A DNA stretch of 64,000 nt from Pseudomonas sp. LBUM920 (GTDB lineage: Bacteria > Pseudomonadota > Gammaproteobacteria > Pseudomonadales > Pseudomonadaceae): contig NZ_CP027762.1 of the NCBI RefSeq assembly GCF_003852315.1, forward strand, positions 2,027,501-2,091,500. The letters are read 5' to 3'. A program made the position numbers and the translations under genes. The notes below the pieces were generated by a model. That model searched no databases. It had not been told where the DNA came from and saw only the letters and a program-made list of their open reading frames with translations. Shown here piece after piece: positions 25,223-34,031 of the stretch; position 1 is the first letter of the stretch; each line of letters begins with the position of its first letter.

Positions 25223-26872
25223 ATGCCCGTCGCTTTTCGTTTGCCGTTGCAGGTCTTCTTCGAACGTGAAGCGCGACACCCGCGCAAACCCTTTCTGGTG
25301 CAACCCACCGGCGCCGGCGAGGTGCAGACCCTCACCTGGGGCGAGGTCGCCCACCAGGCCCGTTGCGCCGCGCATTGGCTGCGTGCCCGCGAGCTGCCGC
25401 AAGGCTCGCACATCGCGCTGATCTCAAAAAACTGCGCGCACTGGATCATCGCCGACCTCGCGATCTGGATGGCCGGGCATGTCTCGGTGCCGCTGTACCC
25501 CAACCTCACCGCCGACTCCGTTGCCCATGTGCTGACCCATTCCGAGGCGGCGCTGGTATTGATCGGCAAGCTGGACGACTGGCCTGCGATGGCGCCGGGT
25601 ATCCCCGCCGGGCTGCCGACCATCAGCCTGCCCCTGTGCCCGGTCGGCGACTTCGATTACCGCTGGGCCGACCTGCAAGCCTGCTCGCCGATCCAGGACA
25701 ATCCCGAACCTGGCGCCTCAAGCCTGGCTACCATCGTCTACACCTCCGGCACCACCGGCTTGCCCAAGGGCGTGATGCAAACCTTTGGCGCCCTGGGTTT
25801 TGCCGCCACCCGTGGCACCGAGTTGTTTGGCCTCGGGGAGGGCGACCGATTGCTGTCCTACCTGCCGCTGTGCCATGTGGCCGAGCGCATGTTCGTGGAA
25901 CTGGCCTCGATCTACACCGGGCAAACCGTGTATTTCGCCGAGAGCCTCGATACCTTTCTGGCGGATCTGCGTCGGGCACGGCCAACGGCGCTGTTCGGGG
26001 TGCCGAGGATCTGGACCAAGTTCCAGATGGGCGTCTACAGCAAGATCCCGCAAAAGCGCCTCGACAGCCTGCTGCGCGTGCCATTTATCGGCAAGCGCGT
26101 CGGCCATAAGGTTCTTGCAGGGTTGGGCCTGGATGCCCTGCGCATTGCGTTGTCCGGGGCGGCGCCCGTGCCCGAAGCATTGCTGCGTTGGTATCAGCGC
26201 CTGGGGCTGGATGTGCTGGAGGTGTATGGCATGACCGAAAGCTGTGGCTATTCCCATGTGTGTCGGCCCGGCCAGCAGAGGCTCGGCTGGATCGGCCTGC
26301 CATGCCCTGGCGTTGAAGTGCGCATCGACACGTCGGGCGAGGTGCAGGTGCGCAGCGGCGCGACCATGCTCGGCTACTTCAAGGATCCGCAGAAAACCGC
26401 CGAGACCCTGACCGATGATGGCTTCCTGCGTACCGGCGACAAAGGCGAGCAGGATGCCGACGGCTGCCTGCGCCTGACCGGGCGGCTCAAGGAAATCTTC
26501 AAGACCAGCAAGGGCAAATACGTGGCCCCGGCACCGATTGAAAACCGCCTGGCCGAACATGCACGCATTGAGCAAGTGTGCGTGGTGGGCGATGGCCTGA
26601 CTGCGCCGATCGGCCTGTGCGTGTTGTCCGCCGGACCTCAAGACCGACACGCCCTGGGCAGCAGCCTCGAACGCTGGCTGGAACAGGTCAACCAGGTACT
26701 GGATAAACATGAACGCTTGTGCCAGCTGGTGGTGGTAAAAGACAGTTGGGCGGTGGAAAACGGCTTTCTCACGCCGACCCTGAAGATCAAACGCACGGTG
26801 ATCGAGTCGACCTACGGTGCCGAGCTTGCGGTTTGGAGCGCGCGCAACGAAGCCATTGTGTGGCAGGATTAA
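25223..26872 (+). CDS. AMP-binding long-chain acyl-CoA synthetase-like protein
   Basis: A 549-residue adenylate-forming enzyme, probably a fatty acyl-CoA ligase. Motifs in order are the ATP-binding loop IVYTSGTTGLPKGVM, LPLCHVAERM, GAAPVPEALLRWY, VYGMTES, LRTGDKG and the catalytic lysine region FKTSKGKYVAPAPIE. The start is the ATG 25223 behind AAAGGAG; an upstream open stretch of 23 codons is not used. A PaaI-type thioesterase and two hydrolases follow in the same direction. The substrate chain length is unknown. Confidence 0.88.
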   Translation: MPVAFRLPLQVFFEREARHPRKPFLVQPTGAGEVQTLTWGEVAHQARCAAHWLRARELPQGSHIALISKNCAHWIIADLAIWMAGHVSVPLYPNLTADSVAHVLTHSEAALVLIGKLDDWPAMAPGIPAGLPTISLPLCPVGDFDYRWADLQACSPIQDNPEPGASSLATIVYTSGTTGLPKGVMQTFGALGFAATRGTELFGLGEGDRLLSYLPLCHVAERMFVELASIYTGQTVYFAESLDTFLADLRRARPTALFGVPRIWTKFQMGVYSKIPQKRLDSLLRVPFIGKRVGHKVLAGLGLDALRIALSGAAPVPEALLRWYQRLGLDVLEVYGMTESCGYSHVCRPGQQRLGWIGLPCPGVEVRIDTSGEVQVRSGATMLGYFKDPQKTAETLTDDGFLRTGDKGEQDADGCLRLTGRLKEIFKTSKGKYVAPAPIENRLAEHARIEQVCVVGDGLTAPIGLCVLSAGPQDRHALGSSLERWLEQVNQVLDKHERLCQLVVVKDSWAVENGFLTPTLKIKRTVIESTYGAELAVWSARNEAIVWQD

Positions 26873-26902
26873 GGTCGTAATAAAACTAATAAGGACAACT
26901 TC

Positions 26903-27346
26903 ATGAGCTTGTGGCGCACCCAACCGAATATCGAGCAACTCAACGCGATCCAGAAAAACACCATTGGTGAGCTGCTGGACATCCGCTTCGAAAGCTTCGA
27001 CGACGAGTCCCTGACCGCCAGCATGGTGGTCGACCATCGCACCCACCAACCCTACGGCCTGCTGCACGGCGGTGCGTCGGTGGTGCTGGCTGAAAGCGTC
27101 GGGTCCATGGCGGCTTACCTGTGTATCGATGCCAGCAAGTTTTATTGCGTGGGCCTGGAGGTCAATGCCAACCACCTGCGCGGCGTGCGCAGCGGGCGCG
27201 TCACGGCGGTGGCCCGGGCGATCCATATCGGCCGGACCACTCAAGTGTGGGACATTCGCTTGACCAGCGATGAGGGCAAAGCCAGCTGCGTGTCGCGCCT
27301 GACCATGGCCGTGGTACCGCTGGGCGAGAACCCGCCGGCGCGATAG
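26903..27346 (+). CDS. Hotdog-fold thioesterase (YdiI/PaaI type)
   Basis: A 147-residue thioesterase of the MenI/YdiI kind. The active-site helix reads GLLHGGASVVLAESVGSMAA at about residues 52-71, with the catalytic Glu in LAESVG. It lies 30 bases after the acyl-CoA ligase gene, so the pair could make and hydrolyse a CoA thioester, or the thioesterase could limit CoA sequestration. It is the third hotdog thioesterase in this window. Confidence 0.88.
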   Translation: MSLWRTQPNIEQLNAIQKNTIGELLDIRFESFDDESLTASMVVDHRTHQPYGLLHGGASVVLAESVGSMAAYLCIDASKFYCVGLEVNANHLRGVRSGRVTAVARAIHIGRTTQVWDIRLTSDEGKASCVSRLTMAVVPLGENPPAR

Positions 27347-27443
27347 GCGTGGCGTGAGTGTCATCATTCCTGGCGGTTACAGTCATTGCTGTAACGGCCG
27401 GGCATGGTGACAATCAACTTCTGTTTTTGCAGATGGATCCGGT

Positions 27444-28247
27444 ATGTCGCAGCACGTGTTTTTTGCCCACGCCAATGGCTTCCCTTCGGCCACTTACGGC
27501 AAGTTGTTTGCCGCCCTGGCCCCGGAATATGCCGTGGCTCACCTGCCGCAACACGGTCACGACCCCAGGTTTCCGGTGGACGACAACTGGCAGAACCTGG
27601 TGGACGAGTTGATCCACCATCTGCAGTTGCAGCCGGAACCGGTGTGGGGTGTGGGCCATTCCCTGGGCGGCGTGTTGCATTTGCACGCGGCCATGCGCTG
27701 TCCGCAGCTGTACCGCGGCGTGGTGATGCTCGATTCGCCGGTGCTGACCCGCGCTGACCGCTGGGTGATCCGTGCCGCCAAGCGGTTCGGCTTTATCGAC
27801 CGCCTGACGCCGGCCGGGCGTACGCTGGGCCGCCGTGAAGAATTTACCGACCTGGAGGCGGCGCGCAGCTACTTTGCCGGCAAGACGCTGTTTCGCGGGT
27901 TCGACCCGGAATGCTTTGACGCGTACTTGCAACATGGCTTGCAACAGGTGGGCGACCGCCTGCGTCTGCGCTTTGATCCGGCCACTGAAATCAGCATCTA
28001 CCGCGGCGTGCCTCACACCAGCCCTGGCCAGGTTCGTCAGCTGAAGGTGCCGTTGGCGGTGGTGCGCGGCCGCCAAAGCCGCGTGGTGATGCGCCACCAT
28101 GCCAGCGGCGTCGACCGCCTGCCGATGGGCGAAATGCTCACCATGCCCGGCGGCCATATGTTTCCCCTCGAACGCCCGCAGGACACCGCGACCTTGATCA
28201 AGAACCTGTTTTCCCGCTGGGCAGCCCGCGAGCGCAGTTGCGCATGA
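27444..28247 (+). CDS. Alpha/beta hydrolase
   Basis: A 267-residue alpha/beta hydrolase. The nucleophile elbow GHSLGG carries Ser73, the oxyanion region is FAHANGFPSA, and the C-terminal histidine is in GGHMFPLE. There is no signal peptide. The stop codon overlaps the start of the next hydrolase gene (ATGA). The substrate is unknown. Confidence 0.87.
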   Translation: MSQHVFFAHANGFPSATYGKLFAALAPEYAVAHLPQHGHDPRFPVDDNWQNLVDELIHHLQLQPEPVWGVGHSLGGVLHLHAAMRCPQLYRGVVMLDSPVLTRADRWVIRAAKRFGFIDRLTPAGRTLGRREEFTDLEAARSYFAGKTLFRGFDPECFDAYLQHGLQQVGDRLRLRFDPATEISIYRGVPHTSPGQVRQLKVPLAVVRGRQSRVVMRHHASGVDRLPMGEMLTMPGGHMFPLERPQDTATLIKNLFSRWAARERSCA

Positions 28248-29098
28248 GCATGCCCGTCGAAGAAGTCCGCCTGAGCCTGCCGCATATCGAGTTAGCGGCG
28301 CATCTGTTTGGTCCCGAAGACGGTTTGCCGGTGATCGCCCTGCATGGCTGGCTGGACAACGCCAACAGCTTTGCGCGGCTGGCGCCGAAGCTGCATGGTT
28401 TGCGTATCGTCGCGTTGGACATGGCCGGTCATGGGCATTCGGCGCACCGTCCTGTCGGCGCCGGTTATGCCCTGTGGGATTACGTCTTTGATGTACTGCA
28501 AGTCGCCGAACAGCTGGGCTGGAAACGTTTTGCATTACTTGGCCACTCCCTCGGCGCCATCGTCTCGCTGGTGTTGGCCGGCGCGTTGCCGGAGCGTGTC
28601 ACGCACCTGGGGTTGATCGACGGCGTGGTCCCGCCCACCGCCGCGGGCGAGAGCGCCGCCGAGCGACTGGGCATGGCGCTGCAGGCGCAACTGAACCTGC
28701 AAGAGAAGCGCAAACCGGTCTACACCTCGCTGGATCGCGCCGTGGAAGCACGCATGAAAGGCGTGGTGGCGGTCAGTCGCGAAGCCGCCGAGCTGTTGGC
28801 CCAGCGCGGTTTGATGCCGGTGCCGGGAGGTTACACCTGGCGTACGGACAGTCGCCTGACGCTCGCCTCGCCGATGCGCCTGACCGATGAGCAGGCGATG
28901 GCTTTCGTGCGACGCGTGGGTTGCCCTACACAGTTGGTGGTCGCGGCTGACGGCATGCTGGCGAAACATCCAGAATTGCTTTCTCAGCTACCTTTTACGG
29001 TGAACACGCTGCCCGGCGGCCATCATTTACACCTTAATGATGAGCCCGGCGCGCTCCTTGTTGCAGACTGTTTCAATCGGTTCTTCCACGCGCCTTGA
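28244..29098 (+). CDS. Alpha/beta hydrolase
   Basis: A 284-residue alpha/beta hydrolase with HGWLDNANSF near the N-terminus, the nucleophile Ser102 in LLGHSLGAIV and a C-terminal histidine in GGHHLHL. The ATG at 28244 overlaps the previous stop; ATG 28250 is also possible. This and the preceding hydrolase are only distantly alike, so they are not a simple duplication. Confidence 0.87.
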   Translation: MSMPVEEVRLSLPHIELAAHLFGPEDGLPVIALHGWLDNANSFARLAPKLHGLRIVALDMAGHGHSAHRPVGAGYALWDYVFDVLQVAEQLGWKRFALLGHSLGAIVSLVLAGALPERVTHLGLIDGVVPPTAAGESAAERLGMALQAQLNLQEKRKPVYTSLDRAVEARMKGVVAVSREAAELLAQRGLMPVPGGYTWRTDSRLTLASPMRLTDEQAMAFVRRVGCPTQLVVAADGMLAKHPELLSQLPFTVNTLPGGHHLHLNDEPGALLVADCFNRFFHAP

Positions 29099-29147
29099 CT
29101 TGACGCGGGCAACTGCCGAGGCTGGGCGGATTGAAAGGGAGTCAACC

Positions 29148-29204
29148 ATGAACGCTATGAACACTGCTGCGACCTCCAATGGCCAGGGCTTACCGATCCG
29201 ATGA
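29148..29204 (+). CDS. 18-residue leader ORF overlapping the DUF4892 start
   Basis: ATG 29148 opens an 18-codon frame (MNAMNTAATSNGQGLPIR) whose TGA overlaps the ATG of the next gene (ATGA). A strong ribosome binding site, AAAGGGAG, precedes it, while the DUF4892 gene has none of its own. The arrangement suggests translational coupling. Not a recognised amino-acid attenuation leader: no run of one amino acid is present. Confidence 0.55.
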   Translation: MNAMNTAATSNGQGLPIR

Positions 29205-30019
29205 GCCTGCGCAAAGGATGTATCCGTGCCCTCGGGCTGTGCTGTTTCAGCCCCTTGGTGTTCGCCGCGGACCTGCCGGGAAGCCAGGATTTACCGGCCG
29301 TGGCCCGTCAGGCCGATGCGCAAATCGTCGATTACCGCCCCGCTGAAGCAAAGGAACGCATCTACCCGATGGGCGCGATCCGCAAGATCAGCGGCCAACT
29401 GCGTTACGAAGGCCAAGCCACAGCGCGTGGCCAGACCACCGCCATCACCTATGAGCTGCCCGCCGAGCACACTTCAAGTGCCGCATTTACCGCGACGCGC
29501 GAAGCGTTGCAGGCCAAGGGCGCGCAGCTGTTGTTCTGGTGCCAGGCTCGCGATTGCGGCGAAAGCAGCCTGTGGGCCAACGAAGTGTTCGGCAACGCCA
29601 AACTGGTCGGCGCCGATGGGCAGCAGGAATACCTGCTGCTGCGTCTGGCGGCGCCGCAGGACAATTCCCTGGTAGCGCTGTACGGCATCACGCGCGGCAA
29701 CCGTCGCGCCTATCTGCATGTTGAACAGCTCGATGCCAGCGCGCCGCTGGGGGACTTGCTGCCTACCTCGGCCACCTTGCTGCGTGAGTTGAAAAGCACC
29801 GGCGAACTGGACTTCCCAGCGTTGGGCGCCGAGCCCGACGCCACCTGGCTGACCCTGATTTCGCGTGGCTTGAACCTCGACGCCACCTTGCGCGTCAGCT
29901 TGACCGGGCCGACCGCCGAAGCCTGGCGCCAGGGCCTGATCGACAGCGGCGTACGCGCCGCGCGCATGGAAACCGGCACCGGTGACGCTAAGGGTTTGCA
30001 CCTGCATCTGATACGCTGA
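29201..30019 (+). CDS. DUF4892 family exported protein
   Basis: A 272-residue protein with a signal peptide (GLCCFSPLVFAAD). The mature part contains YEGQATARGQTTAITYEL and a two-cysteine stretch FWCQARDCGESS, followed by NEVFGNAKL and YLLLRL, features of the DUF4892 family found in pseudomonads. A C-terminal region resembles an OmpA-like fold in outline only. The start overlaps the leader ORF. Function unknown. Confidence 0.8.
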   Translation: MSLRKGCIRALGLCCFSPLVFAADLPGSQDLPAVARQADAQIVDYRPAEAKERIYPMGAIRKISGQLRYEGQATARGQTTAITYELPAEHTSSAAFTATREALQAKGAQLLFWCQARDCGESSLWANEVFGNAKLVGADGQQEYLLLRLAAPQDNSLVALYGITRGNRRAYLHVEQLDASAPLGDLLPTSATLLRELKSTGELDFPALGAEPDATWLTLISRGLNLDATLRVSLTGPTAEAWRQGLIDSGVRAARMETGTGDAKGLHLHLIR

Positions 30020-30029
30020 CCCGCAACAG

Positions 30030-30054
30030 GGCGAACGGACCCGCGCCGTTCGCC
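30030..30054 (+). terminator. Hairpin after the DUF4892 gene
   Basis: Perfect 9-bp stem GGCGAACGG / CCGTTCGCC with a 7-base loop, 11 bases after the stop. The following T-run is poor (TAAGCTCTCTT), so efficiency is uncertain. Confidence 0.6.
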
Positions 30055-30092
30055 TAAGCTCTCTTCCTACAGCCTTATTCTCGAGATACCCG

Positions 30093-31154
30093 ATGCTCAA
30101 TAACGATCGCCTACTGGTGCAAATCCTGCTGCTGGTGTTGTTTGGTGCCAGCTTCTGGGTGATGGCGCCGTTCTGGTCGGCGCTGTTCTGGGGCGCGGTG
30201 CTGGCGTTTGCCAGCTGGCCGCTGATGCGTTTGCTGACCCGCTGGCTGGGCGGCCGGGAATCCCTGGCGGCGGGCATTCTGACCCTGGGCTGGATGTTGC
30301 TGGTGGCGGTGCCACTGGTGTGGCTGGGGTTCAACCTGGCCGACCATGTGCGCGACGCCGTGAGCCTGATCAAGGATATCCAGGTTGACGGCCTGCCTGC
30401 CGCGCCGACCTGGCTGGGCTCGATCCCCTTTGTCGGCGAGCGCCTGGTGGCGACCTGGGACAGCATCGACCAGCAGGGCGCGGCGTTGATGGTCAGCATC
30501 AAGCCGTACCTGGGCCAGGTCGGCAACTGGTTGCTGGCGCGCAGCGCGCAGATCGGTGGCGGTATTCTCGAACTGACCCTGAGCCTGGTGTTCGTGTTTT
30601 TCTTCTACCGCGACGGGCCGCGCCTGGCGACGTTCGTGCATCGCCTGCTGGAACGCTTGATTGGCGACCGTGCCGGTTACTACATCGAGTTGGTGGCCGG
30701 CACCGTGCAACGCGTGGTCAACGGCGTAATCGGTACCGCCGCCGCTCAGGCCCTGCTGGCGCTGATCGGTTTCCTGATCGCCGGTGTGCCGGGCGCGTTG
30801 GTACTGGGCATCGTTACCTTCCTGCTCAGCCTGATCCCCATGGGGCCGCCGCTGATATGGATCCCGGCCACGGCCTGGCTGGCCTGGAAGGGCGATTACA
30901 CCTATGCGGTGTTTCTCGGTGTGTGGGGCACGTTCATCATCAGTGGCGTCGACAACGTGCTCAAGCCGTACCTGATCAGCCGCGGCGGCAACCTGCCGCT
31001 GGTGATTGTGCTGCTGGGCGTGTTTGGCGGGTTGATCGCCTTTGGCTTTATCGGTTTGTTTATCGGCCCGACCTTGCTTGCGGTGGCCTACAGTCTGCTG
31101 ACGGATTGGAGCGCGACCCAGGCGCAAGTGCGTCGCGAAGACAAACCCCTTTAA
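30093..31154 (+). CDS. AI-2E/PerM family transporter
   Basis: A 353-residue integral membrane protein with about seven to eight hydrophobic segments, the FFFYRDG motif at about residue 170 and a conserved C-terminal region (IPMGPPLIWIP, LKPYLISRG, FIGLFIGPTLLAVAY) typical of the AI-2 exporter-like/PerM family. Members have been linked to signal export, ion or permease functions, and the substrate here is not known. Its 3' end overlaps the convergent histidine kinase gene by four bases. Confidence 0.88.
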   Translation: MLNNDRLLVQILLLVLFGASFWVMAPFWSALFWGAVLAFASWPLMRLLTRWLGGRESLAAGILTLGWMLLVAVPLVWLGFNLADHVRDAVSLIKDIQVDGLPAAPTWLGSIPFVGERLVATWDSIDQQGAALMVSIKPYLGQVGNWLLARSAQIGGGILELTLSLVFVFFFYRDGPRLATFVHRLLERLIGDRAGYYIELVAGTVQRVVNGVIGTAAAQALLALIGFLIAGVPGALVLGIVTFLLSLIPMGPPLIWIPATAWLAWKGDYTYAVFLGVWGTFIISGVDNVLKPYLISRGGNLPLVIVLLGVFGGLIAFGFIGLFIGPTLLAVAYSLLTDWSATQAQVRREDKPL

Positions 31155-32185
31155 GCCCTCGGCAACCACATCACGGCGGTCAGGCCGCCGCCTGGGGTTT
31201 CCTCCAGGCTCAGGCTGCCGCCGAGGCGTTCCACCGCTTCCTTGGAAATCGTCATGCCCAGGCCGACGCCGCCGGAGTTGCGGTTGCGTGAGCCTTCCAG
31301 GCGAAAGAACGGTTCGAATACGGCTTCGCGTTTATCCGCGGCAATCCCCGGCCCGTGGTCGATCACACGGATGACCAAGGCTTCGCGGCTGTCGCTCAGC
31401 TCCACCCGCGCCGTACCGGCATAACGCAAGGCATTGTCGATCAGGTTGTTGAGGCACGAGCGCAGTGCCATCGGCTGCACCTGCAAGGGCGCGCAATTGC
31501 CCGCGAACTGCACATCGGAGCCTTGATCCTGGGCGTTTTCGCTGAGGGATTCGACCAGCGCCTGCACGTCGAGCCAGTGCCGGGTTTCGCTGGTGCGCTG
31601 CTCGTGCAAGTAACTCAGGGTGGAGTCGAGCATGCCGATCATGTCGTCCAGGTCCTGGCGCATCTGACCTTGCAACTTGGTGTCTTCGATCTGCTCCAGG
31701 CGCAGTTTAAGGCGTGACAGTGGGGTGCGCAGGTCGTGAGAAACGGCGCCGAGCATGCGTGCACGCTGGCTGACTTGCTCGCGGATGCGTTTTTGCATCA
31801 GGTTGAAGGTCGATGCAGCCTGCCGCGCCTCGCGAGGCCCCGACTCGTTAAGTGGCGGGCTGTCAAGGTCGAGGCTCAAGCGTTCGGCGGCTGCGCTCAG
31901 GCGCTGGATCGGCCGGCTCAGCAGTTTGGCGCCATACCAGGCGGCAATGATCAGCGAGATAAATTGAAACGTCAGTGGCACCACCGGGCCGCCGAACCAG
32001 GAACGATGGTGCTTGGGCAGCGGCTTCATCGTTCCATCCGGCTGCTCGACAAAGGTTTCCTGAGGCGGCGGCGGTGGCGGGCCGTAGTGGTGAAACCAAA
32101 AGAACGCCAGCACGTGGGCCAGCACAATGGCCACCAGCAATACGCCGAACAGCCTGCCGAACAGCGTATTGAAGGTGGCGCGCAT
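31151..32185 (-). CDS. Sensor histidine kinase of a two-component system
   Basis: A 344-residue EnvZ-like kinase. Two membrane helices (about residues 9-30 and 69-86) flank a short periplasmic loop of about 35 residues containing a poly-proline run (GPPPPPPQE). HAMP follows, then His150 in GAVSHDLRTPL, the N-box NNLIDNALRYA, DHGPGI and GVGLGM. The small sensor loop suggests detection of a membrane or envelope signal. The start overlaps the stop of the response regulator gene by one base. Confidence 0.92.
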   Translation of the reverse strand: MRATFNTLFGRLFGVLLVAIVLAHVLAFFWFHHYGPPPPPPQETFVEQPDGTMKPLPKHHRSWFGGPVVPLTFQFISLIIAAWYGAKLLSRPIQRLSAAAERLSLDLDSPPLNESGPREARQAASTFNLMQKRIREQVSQRARMLGAVSHDLRTPLSRLKLRLEQIEDTKLQGQMRQDLDDMIGMLDSTLSYLHEQRTSETRHWLDVQALVESLSENAQDQGSDVQFAGNCAPLQVQPMALRSCLNNLIDNALRYAGTARVELSDSREALVIRVIDHGPGIAADKREAVFEPFFRLEGSRNRNSGGVGLGMTISKEAVERLGGSLSLEETPGGGLTAVMWLPRA

Positions 32186-32949
32186 CAGCCGATATCCCGC
32201 GCGTCAAACAGGTAGCCTTCGCCGCGGACAGTCTTGATCAACTGCGGTGCCTTGGGGTCATCGCCCAGTTTTTGGCGCAGGCGCGAGACCAGCAAGTCGA
32301 TGCTGCGATCAAACGCCTCGATGGAACGGCCACGTGCAGCATCGAGCAATTGTTCACGGCTCAGCACGCGACGCGGGCGTTCGATAAACACCCACAGCAG
32401 ACGAAACTCGGCGTTGGACAGCGGCACTACAAGGCCGTCGTCGGCCACCAGCTGGCGCAGTACGCTGTTGAGGCGCCAGTTGTCGAAACGGATGTTGGCG
32501 CGCTGCTCGGTACGGTCATCGCGTACCCGGCGCAGGATGGTCTGGATGCGTGCCACCAGCTCGCGCGGTTCGAAGGGTTTGGACATGTAGTCATCGGCGC
32601 CCAGTTCCAGGCCGATAATGCGGTCGGTGGGTTCGCAGCGCGCGGTGAGCATCAGGATCGGGATGTCCGATTCGGTGCGCAGCCAACGGCACAGTGACAG
32701 GCCGTCTTCGCCCGGCAGCATCAGGTCGAGTACCACCACATCAAAGGTTTCGGCTTGCATGGCCGTGCGCATGGCGGTGCCGTCGGTGACGCCGACGGCG
32801 AGAATATTGAAGCGCGCCAGGTAGTCGATCAGCAGTTCACGAATCGGTAGATCGTCATCGACGATCAGCGCACGGGTGTTCCAGCGCTTGTCTTCGGCGA
32901 TCACCGCGCCTTTTTGCTCTTCGTTTACAGAGACGGTAGGGGTATGCAT
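32185..32949 (-). CDS. OmpR-family response regulator
   Basis: A 254-residue regulator with an N-terminal receiver (acidic pocket IVDDD, phosphoacceptor Asp75 in VVLDLMLPG, Lys in YMSKPF) and a C-terminal winged-helix DNA-binding domain (NAEFRLLWVFIERPRRVLSREQLL, RLRQKLGDDP, IKTVRGEGYLF). The frame is open 12 codons further to 32985; ATG 32949 (MHTPTVSVNE) is preferred, though neither has a strong ribosome binding site. The cognate kinase gene follows directly. Confidence 0.92.
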   Translation of the reverse strand: MHTPTVSVNEEQKGAVIAEDKRWNTRALIVDDDLPIRELLIDYLARFNILAVGVTDGTAMRTAMQAETFDVVVLDLMLPGEDGLSLCRWLRTESDIPILMLTARCEPTDRIIGLELGADDYMSKPFEPRELVARIQTILRRVRDDRTEQRANIRFDNWRLNSVLRQLVADDGLVVPLSNAEFRLLWVFIERPRRVLSREQLLDAARGRSIEAFDRSIDLLVSRLRQKLGDDPKAPQLIKTVRGEGYLFDARDIG

Positions 32950-33210
32950 AGTGCGATCATCTGCCTGGGTTGTTGCTGTCAGCATAGGCGCCCAGCTCCA
33001 TGGCTGGAAGTGCTGGACGGGCGGTCATGTGCGCGAGGCTAGACGCGGTGCGTGTTGAGGGCATGTCGTGAATGTATCAGCCTTGACACAATTGCTCTAA
33101 ATGCCGGGTCACGGGCGCTCGATCAGTATTTTACCGATCATCGGATCCCGCAACGGCGCCGCTTGCGCTACAATCCGCGCCGATTTCGACTTGCCTGAGA
33201 GCCCATTCCA

Positions 33211-33909
33211 ATGCCCGTCTGCCAGACTCCTATCATCGTCGCCCTGGATTACCCCACTCGTGACGCCGCACTGAAGCTGGCTGACCAGTTGGACCCCAAG
33301 CTTTGCCGGGTCAAGGTCGGCAAGGAACTGTTCACCAGTTGCGCCGCCGAAATTGTCGGCACCCTGCGTGACAAAGGCTTCGAAGTGTTCCTCGATTTGA
33401 AATTCCATGACATCCCTAACACCACCGCCATGGCAGTCAAGGCCGCGGCTGAGATGGGCGTGTGGATGGTCAATGTGCACTGCTCCGGCGGCCTGCGCAT
33501 GATGACTGCCTGCCGTGAAGTGCTGGAACAGCGCAGCGGCCCGAAACCGCTGCTGATTGGTGTGACCGTGCTGACCAGCATGGAGCGCGAGGACCTGGCC
33601 GGCATCGGCCTGGATATCGAACCTCAGGAGCAGGTATTGCGCCTGGCGGCGCTGGCGCAGAAGGCAGGGCTTGATGGCCTGGTGTGCTCGGCGCTGGAGG
33701 CCCAGGCCTTGAAGACCGCTCACCCATCGCTGCAACTGGTCACCCCGGGCATTCGCCCGGCGGGCAGTGCCCAGGATGACCAGCGCCGTATTCTGACGCC
33801 GCGTCAGGCACTGGACGCGGGCTCGGACTACCTGGTGATCGGTCGCCCGATCAGCCAGGCGGCCGATCCGGCGAAGGCGTTGGCCGCAGTTGTCGCCGAA
33901 ATCGCCTGA
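33211..33909 (+). CDS. pyrF: Orotidine 5'-phosphate decarboxylase
   Basis: Catalyses the last step of UMP synthesis. The 232-residue TIM barrel shows the substrate-binding VALDYPT, the catalytic Asp-Lys-Asp signature in FLDLKFHDIPNT, the VTPGIRPAG loop and the phosphate-binding YLVIGRPI. It stands alone between a two-component operon and a REPIN. Confidence 0.96.
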   Translation: MPVCQTPIIVALDYPTRDAALKLADQLDPKLCRVKVGKELFTSCAAEIVGTLRDKGFEVFLDLKFHDIPNTTAMAVKAAAEMGVWMVNVHCSGGLRMMTACREVLEQRSGPKPLLIGVTVLTSMEREDLAGIGLDIEPQEQVLRLAALAQKAGLDGLVCSALEAQALKTAHPSLQLVTPGIRPAGSAQDDQRRILTPRQALDAGSDYLVIGRPISQAADPAKALAAVVAEIA

Positions 33910-33923
33910 ATATCGCTGAGCTA

Positions 33924-34018
33924 AAATGTGGGAGCGGGCTTGCTCGCGAAAGCGGTGTATCAGACACACATCCGGTGACTGACACTCCGCATTCGCGAAC
34001 AAGCCCGCTCCCACATTT
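33924..34018. repeat. REPIN (GAGCGGGCTTGCTCGCGAA type)
   Basis: Inverted arms AAATGTGGGAGCGGGCTTGC and GCAAGCCCGCTCCCACATTT (one base differs at the inner end, GAACAAGC) between the convergent pyrF and oxidoreductase genes. Confidence 0.88.
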
Positions 34019-34031
34019 CGATCCACCGTGG

